Source: a bacterium (GTDB lineage Bacteria > Myxococcota_A > Bradymonadia > UBA7976 > UBA1532). From it: DNA of 64,000 nucleotides. Below, one piece after another: positions 57,309 through 64,000 of this stretch. Location: positions 1 through 64,000 of the forward strand of contig JAUHYW010000006.1 in the NCBI GenBank assembly GCA_030426085.1, in the 5' to 3' direction. Every line of letters begins with the position of its first letter. Position 1 is the stretch's first letter. Made by a program: the position numbers and the translations under genes. The notes under the pieces are model-generated. The model saw nothing but the letters and a program-made list of their open reading frames with translations. It had not been told where the DNA came from and did not search any database.

Positions 57309-60300
57309 TTGAGCAGCCGGACTTCGAGCAGCGATCGACGCCCGGACGTCGTGATCAGCTACGCCCGCAACACCGCGGCGCTGGCCCGGGCGACCCACAA
57401 GTTCCTGCGCTCGGCGGGGCTCGACGTGTGGTTCGACGAGCAGTCGGTGCGCTCGGGCGACCACTGGCTGGCGGCCCATCACCGGGCGCTGACCTGGGCC
57501 CGGCACCACCTCATCCTGCTCACCGACCGCACCCCGCTCGACTGGGCCCGGGCCACCTTCGACCACGCCGAGCGCTGCGCGGCCCTCAACCGCTCGCTCG
57601 AGACCATCCCCCTGCTGCGAGAGGGCTTCGACCCGGGGCCGGTGGCCGAGCAGCTCACCCGCTACGAGGTGGGGCACCTCGCCCATGACAAGTCGATGCT
57701 CGACACCCAGCTCCGGGCCCTCGTCGCCCGGCTGCGGGAGCACCCGATGCGGCCCAGCCGGCCCCCGGGCGCGTTCGTCGACCCCTACCCCGGCCTGCGC
57801 CCCCACGGCCCCGACGAGGCCCGCCACTTCTTCGGGCGGGATCGCGAGGCGAGCGAGGCGGTGGCCCGGCTGGGCACCCAGAGCGACGGCAAGCACCGCC
57901 GCTGGCTGCGCATCGTGGGCCCGCCGGGCATCGGCAAGACGGCCTTCGCTGGCGCGGCGGTGGTGCCGGCGGTGCTGCGGGGCGGGGTGCCCGGCTCGCC
58001 GCTGTCGTGGCGGGTGGCGACGGTGCGCCCCGGCGACCGCCCGCTGGCGGCGCTGGCCGAGGGGCTGGCCGGGGCCCTGCGCGGGGGCGACGCCGAGCGG
58101 GTGCGCAGCGACCTCAAGCGCTCGGGGCTGGCCGATCTGATCAAGGAGCAGCTCTCGGTCGACCACGGGCTGCTGCTGGTCATCGATCACCTCGAGGACG
58201 TGGACGGGCGGGCGGTCGAGCCGGCCTCGGTGACCCGCCTCGACGCGCTGCTCGCCGAGGCGCTCGAAGACTTCGACCAGCGGCTCTTCCTCGTCACCGC
58301 CGAGCGGATCGATCTGGCCGAGGCGGTCGAGGAGCGCCTGCCCCGCACCGCGGCGCTGCTGGCGACCCACGGGGCGATGTACGCGCTGTCGGGGCTGACC
58401 CGCACCGGGCTCAAAGCGGTGGTCGAGGGGCCGGCGGCGCTGGTCGGCCGGCCGTGGCCCCCGCCGCTGGCCCGGCGGCTGCTGGACGACGCCGAGCGCC
58501 AGCCGGGCGGCCCGGCCTCGCTGAGCTGGATGCTCTCGGCGCTGATGCACGCCGAGCGGCCCTCGATCCAGGCCTACGAAGAGCTGGGCACCCTGACCCA
58601 CGGGGTCGGCCGGGCGTGCGACGCGCGCGTCGAGGGGCTGTCGACCGACGACCGGACCCGGGCCCGGGGGCTCTTGTGCGCGCTGGTCGAGGTCGGCCGG
58701 GGGCAGGGCGACCGCCCGACCTCGGTGGGCTACGCCGAGGCGGTGGTCGCCGCCGGCGACGGGCCGCGGGCCGAGGGGGTCATCGAGCGGCTGGAGGCCG
58801 AGCGCCCGGGGGCGGATACGCCGCTGGTGCGGGTCGAGGGCCCCGAGGGCGAGCGGCGGGTGCGGCTGGCCCACTGGGCGCTGCTGCGGCTGTGGCCTGG
58901 CCTGGGCCGGTGGATCGAGGACGACCGCCCGGTGCTCGAGCGCCGGGAGGAGACCGAGCGCGAGGCGGCCCGCTGGATCGAGGACGGGCGCCACGAGCTG
59001 GACCTGCCCCGGGGGGCCCGCCTGGGCCACCTGGCCGGCGATGATCTGTCCGAAGAGCAGCGGCGGCGCCTGCGGGCGGTCCTGCCGGTGGAGGCCCGCC
59101 GCTTCATCGAGGCGGCCGAGCTGGCGGCCCTCGCCCGCAAGGAGCGGGAGGAGGCCCAGCGGGAGGCGGCCCACGAGGCGGCGCTGCAGAAGATCGCATC
59201 GGAGCGCGATCGGGCCCGGGGCGACGCGTCGAACATGCGCCGGCTGGGGGCCCTGCTGGCGGTGCTGGTGCTGCTGCTCGGGGGCTGGGTCTTCTGGGAC
59301 GAGCTGCAGCTCGTCGACCTCGCCGGGCAGGTGCGGGCGTCGCAGGATCGCTTCCGCAACAAGGCCGAGATGCTCGACAAGGCCGAGGCCGAGCGCTTCG
59401 CCGCCCAGCAGGCCCGGGGCGAGGCCGAGGCGGCGCAGCGGCAGGCCGAGTTGAAGCTGGCCCGCTCGGAGAAGCTGCGGGCCCAGGCCGAGCGCAACAG
59501 CGAGGCGCTGATGGCCTTCGTGCTCGACACCTGGCGTCGGGCCGACGAGCTGATGGCCCGGGTGCCGGGCAACGATGGCAAGTACGTGCGCCGGCTGATG
59601 ACCAACGGCCAGCTCGAGGCGCTCGAGAAGCAGGCCGAGGCCGAGACCGACAACCCCCGGATGCGGCTGATGCTGGCCCGTCAGCGGATGACCCTGGCCG
59701 ACGCGGCCACCGGCCGGCGGGGGCGGGACGACCGGGCCCGGCACCTGACCGCGGCGGTGGAGGCGCTGGCTCCGCTGGCGAAGCTCGACCGCCCGCCGCC
59801 GGCGTGGCTGGCCGAGCTGGCCCGGGCCCGCATGCGGCTGGGGCGCTTTTTGACCCGGACCGACCCCGAGGGGCGCCCGGCGGAGTACGCCGACTTCACC
59901 CGGGGCCGGGCCGAGTTCGACGAGGCGGCGGCGCTCTACGGGCGGCTGGCGACCGAGGACGCGGAGAACGCCGCGGCCCACGCGGACGCCGCGGCGGGGG
60001 CCAAGGCGGCCCTGGGGCGCTTCTTCGGGCAGACCGGGCGCCTGGACGAGGCCCGCACGCTGCTCGGCGAGGCCATCGCCGAGAGCCGCAAGCGGGTCGA
60101 GGCCGACGGGGCGCCCGCCGCCCGGCTGAACCTCGCCCGGCGGCTGGCGATGCTGGGCGAGGCCGAGAGCGCGGGCAAGGCGTACGTCGCCGCCCGCAAG
60201 GCGTTCGAGGAGGCCCGGGCCGCGCTCGGCGAGGTGCCCACCGGGGCCGACGTCGACCCCGAACCCATCGAGCGCCGGATCAAGCGCGGGCTGCGGGCCC

Positions 60301-60317
60301 TGCCGCCGGCCCCCTGA
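57309..60317 (+). CDS. TIR - nSTAND1 NTPase - membrane helix - TPR protein
   Basis: 1,002 aa, TTG start with GGAGG 4 nt upstream. Residues 12-145 are a TIR domain (DVVISYARNTAALARATHKFL, LDVWFDEQSVRSGD, HHLILLTD). After conserved Trp79 the expected catalytic Glu position holds Thr83, so NADase activity is doubtful. The nSTAND1 module begins DPYPGLRPHGPDEARHFFGRD. Walker A is GPPGIGKT (204-211) and Walker B LLLVIDHLED (Asp293, Asp297). The winged-helix region follows, then a charged helix, one membrane segment (about 643-662, LLAVLVLLLGGWVFW), coiled coil, and a C-terminal TPR-like region (about 760-1002). Probably an oligomerising signal or defence switch anchored in the membrane. Confidence 0.88.
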   Translation: MSSRTSSSDRRPDVVISYARNTAALARATHKFLRSAGLDVWFDEQSVRSGDHWLAAHHRALTWARHHLILLTDRTPLDWARATFDHAERCAALNRSLETIPLLREGFDPGPVAEQLTRYEVGHLAHDKSMLDTQLRALVARLREHPMRPSRPPGAFVDPYPGLRPHGPDEARHFFGRDREASEAVARLGTQSDGKHRRWLRIVGPPGIGKTAFAGAAVVPAVLRGGVPGSPLSWRVATVRPGDRPLAALAEGLAGALRGGDAERVRSDLKRSGLADLIKEQLSVDHGLLLVIDHLEDVDGRAVEPASVTRLDALLAEALEDFDQRLFLVTAERIDLAEAVEERLPRTAALLATHGAMYALSGLTRTGLKAVVEGPAALVGRPWPPPLARRLLDDAERQPGGPASLSWMLSALMHAERPSIQAYEELGTLTHGVGRACDARVEGLSTDDRTRARGLLCALVEVGRGQGDRPTSVGYAEAVVAAGDGPRAEGVIERLEAERPGADTPLVRVEGPEGERRVRLAHWALLRLWPGLGRWIEDDRPVLERREETEREAARWIEDGRHELDLPRGARLGHLAGDDLSEEQRRRLRAVLPVEARRFIEAAELAALARKEREEAQREAAHEAALQKIASERDRARGDASNMRRLGALLAVLVLLLGGWVFWDELQLVDLAGQVRASQDRFRNKAEMLDKAEAERFAAQQARGEAEAAQRQAELKLARSEKLRAQAERNSEALMAFVLDTWRRADELMARVPGNDGKYVRRLMTNGQLEALEKQAEAETDNPRMRLMLARQRMTLADAATGRRGRDDRARHLTAAVEALAPLAKLDRPPPAWLAELARARMRLGRFLTRTDPEGRPAEYADFTRGRAEFDEAAALYGRLATEDAENAAAHADAAAGAKAALGRFFGQTGRLDEARTLLGEAIAESRKRVEADGAPAARLNLARRLAMLGEAESAGKAYVAARKAFEEARAALGEVPTGADVDPEPIERRIKRGLRALPPAP

Positions 60318-60342
60318 CCCGCCCGAGACGCCGCGGGGCACC

Positions 60343-60371
60343 TTGCGGGCCGGGGAGCGACGGCATACAGT
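60343..60371 (+). promoter_or_regulatory. Candidate promoter for the nitrilase-family gene
   Basis: TTGCGG (60343-60348), 17-bp spacer, TACAGT (60366-60371). The predicted start near 60378 leaves about 46 nt before the ATG. It separates this gene from the TIR-STAND operon 106 bp upstream. Confidence 0.4.
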
Positions 60372-60423
60372 CGCCGGACCGTGACGCCGCCCGTCGGCCC
60401 ACCATCGAGCACAGGAGCCGTCC

Positions 60424-61290
60424 ATGAGCCAGATCGTCCGCTGCGGTCTCATCCAGTGCAGCAACCCGATCAACGACGAGAGCCGCCCGGTCGCCGAGAT
60501 CAAGGAGGCGGCCTACCAGAAGCATCTGCCCTTCATCGAGCAGGCCGGCGAGAAGGGCGTGCAGATCCTGTGCTTGCAGGAGATCTTCAACGGCCCCTAC
60601 TTCTGCCCCAGCCAGGACCCCCGGTGGTACGCCGCCGCCGAGCCGGTGCCCGGCCCGACCACCGACCGCCTCGCCGAGCTCGCCCGCAAGCACCAGATGG
60701 TCATCGTCGCCTCGGTCTACGAGGAGGCGATGCGCGGGGTGTACTACAACACCGCGGCGGTCATCGACGCCGACGGCACCTACCTCGGCAAGTACCGCAA
60801 GCAGCACATCCCGCAGACGGCCGGCTTCTGGGAGAAGTACTTCTTCAAGCCGGGCGACGGGGGCTACCCCATCTTCGAGACCCGCTACGCCAAGGTCGGG
60901 GTCTACATCTGCTACGACCGGCACTTCCCCGAGGGCGCCCGCTGCCTCGGCCTCAACGGGGCCGAGATCGTGTTCAACCCCAGCGCGACCGTCGCCGGGC
61001 TGAGCCAGTACCTGTGGAAGCTCGAGCAGCCGGCCCACGCGGTGGCCAACGGCTACTTCGTCGGGGCCATCAACCGGGTGGGCACCGAGCCCCCGTGGAA
61101 CATCGGCGAGTTCTACGGCACCAGCTACTTCGTCGACCCCCGGGGGCAGTTCCTCGCCGAGGGATCGGAAGACGGAGACGAGCTGATCGTGGCCGACCTC
61201 GACCTCAGCGTGATCGACGAGGTGCGCAAGACCTGGCAGTTCTACCGGGACCGCCGCCCCGAGGCGTACGACGAGCTGGTCACCTACTGA
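60424..61290 (+). CDS. Nitrilase-superfamily carbamoyl-amine hydrolase (beta-ureidopropionase / N-carbamoylputrescine amidase type)
   Basis: 288 aa, one C-N hydrolase domain. The catalytic triad is visible: Glu53 in LQEIFNGPYFC, Lys126 in YRKQHIP, Cys163 in YICYDRHFPEGAR. The segments QEIFNGPYF, IPQTAGFWEKYFF and NRVGTEPPWNIGEFYGTSYF are typical of the beta-ureidopropionase/carbamoylputrescine branch. It releases ammonia and CO2 from an N-carbamoyl amine in pyrimidine or polyamine catabolism. No pathway neighbours are present to choose between the two. Cytoplasmic. Confidence 0.88.
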   Translation: MSQIVRCGLIQCSNPINDESRPVAEIKEAAYQKHLPFIEQAGEKGVQILCLQEIFNGPYFCPSQDPRWYAAAEPVPGPTTDRLAELARKHQMVIVASVYEEAMRGVYYNTAAVIDADGTYLGKYRKQHIPQTAGFWEKYFFKPGDGGYPIFETRYAKVGVYICYDRHFPEGARCLGLNGAEIVFNPSATVAGLSQYLWKLEQPAHAVANGYFVGAINRVGTEPPWNIGEFYGTSYFVDPRGQFLAEGSEDGDELIVADLDLSVIDEVRKTWQFYRDRRPEAYDELVTY

Positions 61291-61299
61291 GGCGCCGGC

Positions 61300-62310
61300 T
61301 CACCCCTCGTCGTCGTCGAACGTCGGCCCCCGCGGTCGATTGAGCGGCACCCGGCTCCGGGTCCGGGCCGCTGACTGCGCCCGCCGACGCAGCGCCAGCG
61401 TCACCCCCAGCATCATCGCGGTCAGCAGCCCGACCACCCCCAGGGCGATGGCCAGATCGGAGCCGGGGGACGCCCCGAACTCGACCACCGCCACCTCGGG
61501 CGCCAGCCGCAGCCCCTGCTTCTCCATCGCCGCCCGCCGCCGACCGTCGAGCCCCTCCCACCAGATGTCGCGCAGCAGCCCCTCGAAGCGCGCGCGCCCG
61601 GCCAGCGCGAGGATGTCGGCCCGGGTCCGGTTGCGCACTTCGAGAAGCGCGCCCACCGGCTCGGTCGCGCCGTGATCCGGCCCGACGAGCGGGATCCAGG
61701 CGGTCGTCGCCTCGCCCGCCCGGTCGGGATCGTGCTCGGCGAAGTGCGCCCCGTCGATCAGCAGGCGCCCCTCGACGATCAGGTTGCGGGTCTCGGGCCG
61801 CTCGCCCCGAGCCAGGGCCGCGGCAGAGATCGTCGCCTCGCCCCGGTCGAAGCCGTGCAGCACCCGGGGGGCGAACATCAGCGCCAGCGCGGCGATGGCC
61901 ACCGCCATCACGCCCGGCAGCACCCACCGATCCAGCTCGCGGGAGCCGGTGCGATCCCACGCCTCGCGGCGCTCGAGGTGGCGGATGTCGATGTCGGGCC
62001 GGGCGGCGAGCAGCGCGTCGACCAGCCGGGTGAAGCCGCCTTCCCCGGCGTCGGCGAACACCCGGATGCGCTTCAGCCGCCCGCCGGGCGCGGCGTAGCT
62101 CAGCAGCAGCTCGTCCACCCCCCGCTCGGGGTCGACGTGCACGTAGAGGTGCTGCAACCGGTCGACGGGGGCGGCCATCGTGCGCACCCCGGCCCGCACC
62201 TCGAACCGGCGGGCGTCGAGCCGGGCGCTGACGTTGAAGACGGTGTAGCGGAACTCGAAGACCCGGTCGGGGGTGGCGCCCAGGGGCTCGAAAGGGGGTG
62301 GGCCGTTCAT
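61300..62310 (-). CDS. Membrane protein of unknown function with two transmembrane helices
   Basis: 336 aa. A cytoplasmic N-terminal beta-rich region (about 1-120: RVFEFRYTVFNVSARLDARRFEV, LQHLYVHVDPERGVDELLLSYA) resembles a PH-like or small sensor fold. A membrane helix (about 128-150, VMAVAIAALALMFAP) leads to a periplasmic domain of about 140 residues (TRNLIVEGRLLIDGAHFAEHD). A second helix (about 290-315) and an Arg-rich cytoplasmic tail end it. I do not recognise a family. Converges on the nitrilase gene with a 9-nt gap. Confidence 0.7.
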   Translation of the reverse strand: MNGPPPFEPLGATPDRVFEFRYTVFNVSARLDARRFEVRAGVRTMAAPVDRLQHLYVHVDPERGVDELLLSYAAPGGRLKRIRVFADAGEGGFTRLVDALLAARPDIDIRHLERREAWDRTGSRELDRWVLPGVMAVAIAALALMFAPRVLHGFDRGEATISAAALARGERPETRNLIVEGRLLIDGAHFAEHDPDRAGEATTAWIPLVGPDHGATEPVGALLEVRNRTRADILALAGRARFEGLLRDIWWEGLDGRRRAAMEKQGLRLAPEVAVVEFGASPGSDLAIALGVVGLLTAMMLGVTLALRRRAQSAARTRSRVPLNRPRGPTFDDDEG

Positions 62311-62349
62311 CGGACTCCGGCAGAGAGGTAGATGAATACCGTAGGCTCT

Positions 62350-62362
62350 GGCACACTGTGCC
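62350..62362. promoter_or_regulatory. 13-bp palindrome in the divergent gap before the S9 peptidase
   Basis: GGCACA-C-TGTGCC, a perfect 6-bp inverted repeat, 40 bp upstream of the membrane-protein start and 137 bp upstream of the peptidase start. A possible operator controlling either gene. Confidence 0.3.
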
Positions 62363-62498
62363 TGCCCACGCCGCGCCTCGCCGCGGCCGTCGCAGCAAGG
62401 GATGAGTCGATGTCTCGAGAGGCGCCCGCGCTTCGCCCCGTCTTCGAAACCCCCGCCTCGACCGCCCGCTCCACCCCCGACCCCCGTGGAGGGCGCCG

Positions 62499-64000
62499 GT
62501 GAGCCCGACCGATCCGAAAGCCGCACTTCAGGCCGACCCCACGGCGTTCGACATCGATGATCTGGTGCGCCTCGGCCGGGTCCGGGCGGCCGAGCCCTCG
62601 CCCTGCGGCGGGTGGGTCGCGGTCGAGGTCGCCCGGCTCGACGAGGACGGGGCCCGCTACATCAGCGACCTGTGGCGCATCTCGGCCCACGACCCCGAGG
62701 CGACCCCGCTCCGGCTGACCTGGGGCGAGCACCACGACCGCGCGCCCCGCTTCCGCCACGACGGCGCCCTGCTCTTCCTCAGCGCCCGCCCGACCCCCGA
62801 CGACGAGGACGGCAAGCGGACCCAGGTGTGGATGCTGCCCCCCGGCGGCGGCGAGGCCCGCCCGCTGACCGACGAGCCCACCGGGGTCGAGGCGTTCGCC
62901 TGCGGCGGCGACCGGCTCACGGTGCTGACCCACGTCTGGCCCGGCGTGCCCCACGAGGAGCAGCGGGCCCACGCCGACGACCGGGCGAAGCACGGCCCGT
63001 CGACCCTGCACTACACCACCATGCCGGTGCGCTCGTGGGACCACTGGCTGCCGACGGCCGCGCCCCACCTCGTGGCCTGGGTCGACGGCCGGCGCACCGA
63101 CCTGACCCCCGACGCCGACCGCGACCACCGCGGCTCGCCGTGGGCCATGGCCGCCGGCGGGCGGCGGGTCGTCACCTCCCACGAAGAGCCCGGCCCCGAC
63201 CGCCTGCCCCAGAGCAGCCTGCGGGTCTTCGACCTCGACACCGGCGCGGCGACCCGCATCCCGACCGCGCCCCGCTCGCTGATCGAAGGGGTCGCCGTCT
63301 CGCCCGACGGCCGGTGGGCGGTGGCCGAGGTGCACCGCCGGGCCGACCGCGAGCTGGGCCGGCCGGTGCTGTGGCGCTTCGACCTCGAGGCGGGCACCGG
63401 CCAGCCGCTGGCCCCCGACTGGGACGTGCACCCCGTCGTCTGCGCGCTCACCGACACCCGGGCGCTGGTCACCGCCGGCGTGCGGGCCCGGGTGCCGGCC
63501 TTCGCCGTCGACCTGAAGGGCGGCCGCGTCACCCGGCTGACCGCCGACGACGTGCCGGGCAGCTTCCGCCACCTGCGCCCGACCCCCGACGGCGGCGTGC
63601 TGGCGCTGACCGACCGCCTGACCCACCCCCCCGAGGTGTGCCGGCTCTCCGGCGAGCCCGACGGCGCCCCGACCCGGCTGGCCCCGCTCTCCGGCTTCGA
63701 CCCGGCCCGATCGGCCGACGTCGTCGTCGAAGACGCGTCCACCACCAGCAGCGACGGGGCCGAGGTGCACGGGCTCGTGCTGCGGGCCGGCGCGGGGGAC
63801 CACCACCGCCCGGGGCTCATCTGGATCCACGGCGGCCCGGTGGGCCAGCACGAAGACGGCTGGCACTGGCGGTGGAACGCCTTCACCGCGGCCAAGGCGG
63901 GCTACGTCGTCGCGCTGCCCAACCCCCGGGGGTCGACCGGCTACGGCCAGGCGTTCGTCGAAGGCATCTGGAACAACGCCTGGGGCGGCGTCTGCTACGA
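62499..64000 (+). CDS. S9 (prolyl oligopeptidase/acylaminoacyl peptidase) family, 5' part only
   Basis: 500 codons are in the window with no stop; the gene runs off the right edge. GTG start with GGAGGG 5 nt upstream. No signal peptide. Residues about 15-370 are TolB-like propeller blades (VRAAEPSPCGGWVAVEV, FRHDGALLFLSARPTPDDEDG, VAVSPDGRWAVAEVH). The hydrolase domain then begins with LIWIHGGPVGQHE (oxyanion HGGP) and ALPNPRGSTGYGQAFVEGIWNNAWGG, standard for the acylaminoacyl-peptidase branch. The catalytic Ser (GGSYGG), Asp and His must lie beyond 64000. A cytoplasmic peptidase trimming short or blocked peptides. Confidence 0.9.
   Translation, partial: MSPTDPKAALQADPTAFDIDDLVRLGRVRAAEPSPCGGWVAVEVARLDEDGARYISDLWRISAHDPEATPLRLTWGEHHDRAPRFRHDGALLFLSARPTPDDEDGKRTQVWMLPPGGGEARPLTDEPTGVEAFACGGDRLTVLTHVWPGVPHEEQRAHADDRAKHGPSTLHYTTMPVRSWDHWLPTAAPHLVAWVDGRRTDLTPDADRDHRGSPWAMAAGGRRVVTSHEEPGPDRLPQSSLRVFDLDTGAATRIPTAPRSLIEGVAVSPDGRWAVAEVHRRADRELGRPVLWRFDLEAGTGQPLAPDWDVHPVVCALTDTRALVTAGVRARVPAFAVDLKGGRVTRLTADDVPGSFRHLRPTPDGGVLALTDRLTHPPEVCRLSGEPDGAPTRLAPLSGFDPARSADVVVEDASTTSSDGAEVHGLVLRAGAGDHHRPGLIWIHGGPVGQHEDGWHWRWNAFTAAKAGYVVALPNPRGSTGYGQAFVEGIWNNAWGGVCY

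Noticed and set aside
62349-62366. Sigma54 promoter (TGGCAC element)
   Set aside because: The downstream GC is 8 or 12 bases after GG instead of 10, so the -24/-12 spacing fails. The motif is better read as a palindrome.
1-64000. tRNA, rRNA, insertion sequences, integrases or attachment sites
   Set aside because: I looked for cloverleaf-like GTTCGAATC arms, transposase motifs and flanking direct repeats and saw none that I could support. The accessory block is therefore not shown to be mobile.

Overview
The window is a very GC-rich bacterial chromosome segment, about 70% GC or more by eye, densely coded on both strands. It looks like a myxobacterium or close relative (Myxococcota). The reasons are: many lipoproteins and PEGA/TPR proteins; Ser/Thr-kinase-like proteins fused to TIR or effector-associated domains; an esterase with a MYXO-CTERM-like tail; and a bacterial microcompartment (BMC) locus whose gene order (BMC-T, aldehyde dehydrogenase, BMC-P, BMC-H, BMC-T) matches, from memory, that of Haliangium ochraceum. 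The taxonomic placement is an inference.

Layout. 0.4-4.2 kb: a parvulin-type foldase lipoprotein, then MotA and two MotB-like stator proteins. 4.25-7.6 kb (minus strand): a compact BMC operon of four shell proteins and one acylating aldehyde dehydrogenase, with no recognisable upstream signature enzyme. 7.9-11.4 kb: a lipoprotein, ribosomal protein S20, and lptE-holA. 11.5-24.9 kb: a 3,450-residue TPR protein, translationally coupled to a secreted metalloprotease/beta-propeller/outer-membrane-barrel fusion. 24.9-35.2 kb: housekeeping and hydrolase genes (TPR, SerA, glucokinase, aldehyde dehydrogenase, SGNH hydrolase, PHB-depolymerase-like esterase, amidohydrolase).

35.2-49.5 kb is an accessory, effector-rich block. 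It holds a contractile-injection-system type AAA ATPase operon with a JAMM-motif protein, a divergent SH3b/M15-like peptidase protein, a TIR-pseudokinase-PEGA protein, a YiiX-like peptidase fused to a beta-barrel, and an effector-associated-domain kinase followed by a TPR/PEGA membrane protein. 49.5-53.2 kb returns to ordinary genes (SDR, periplasmic isoaspartyl methyltransferase, L28, lipoprotein, DUF2007 protein). 53.3-53.6 kb is an AT-rich island. 53.8-60.3 kb is a probable operon of an isoprenyl synthase/cyclase-like fusion, a membrane histidine kinase and a TIR-STAND NTPase. The window closes with a nitrilase-family amidase, an unknown membrane protein and the 5' part of an S9 peptidase.

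How they fit together. The BMC operon should build an organelle around a CoA-dependent aldehyde dehydrogenase. The 35-49 kb and 57-60 kb genes look like sensing, signalling and effector modules for conflict or predation. The isoprenyl synthase fusion is the most unusual enzyme. A shared promoter style recurs upstream of about ten transcription units: a -35 close to TTGAC where one is visible, about 17 bp, then a -10 of the form (TG)CTANNNT.
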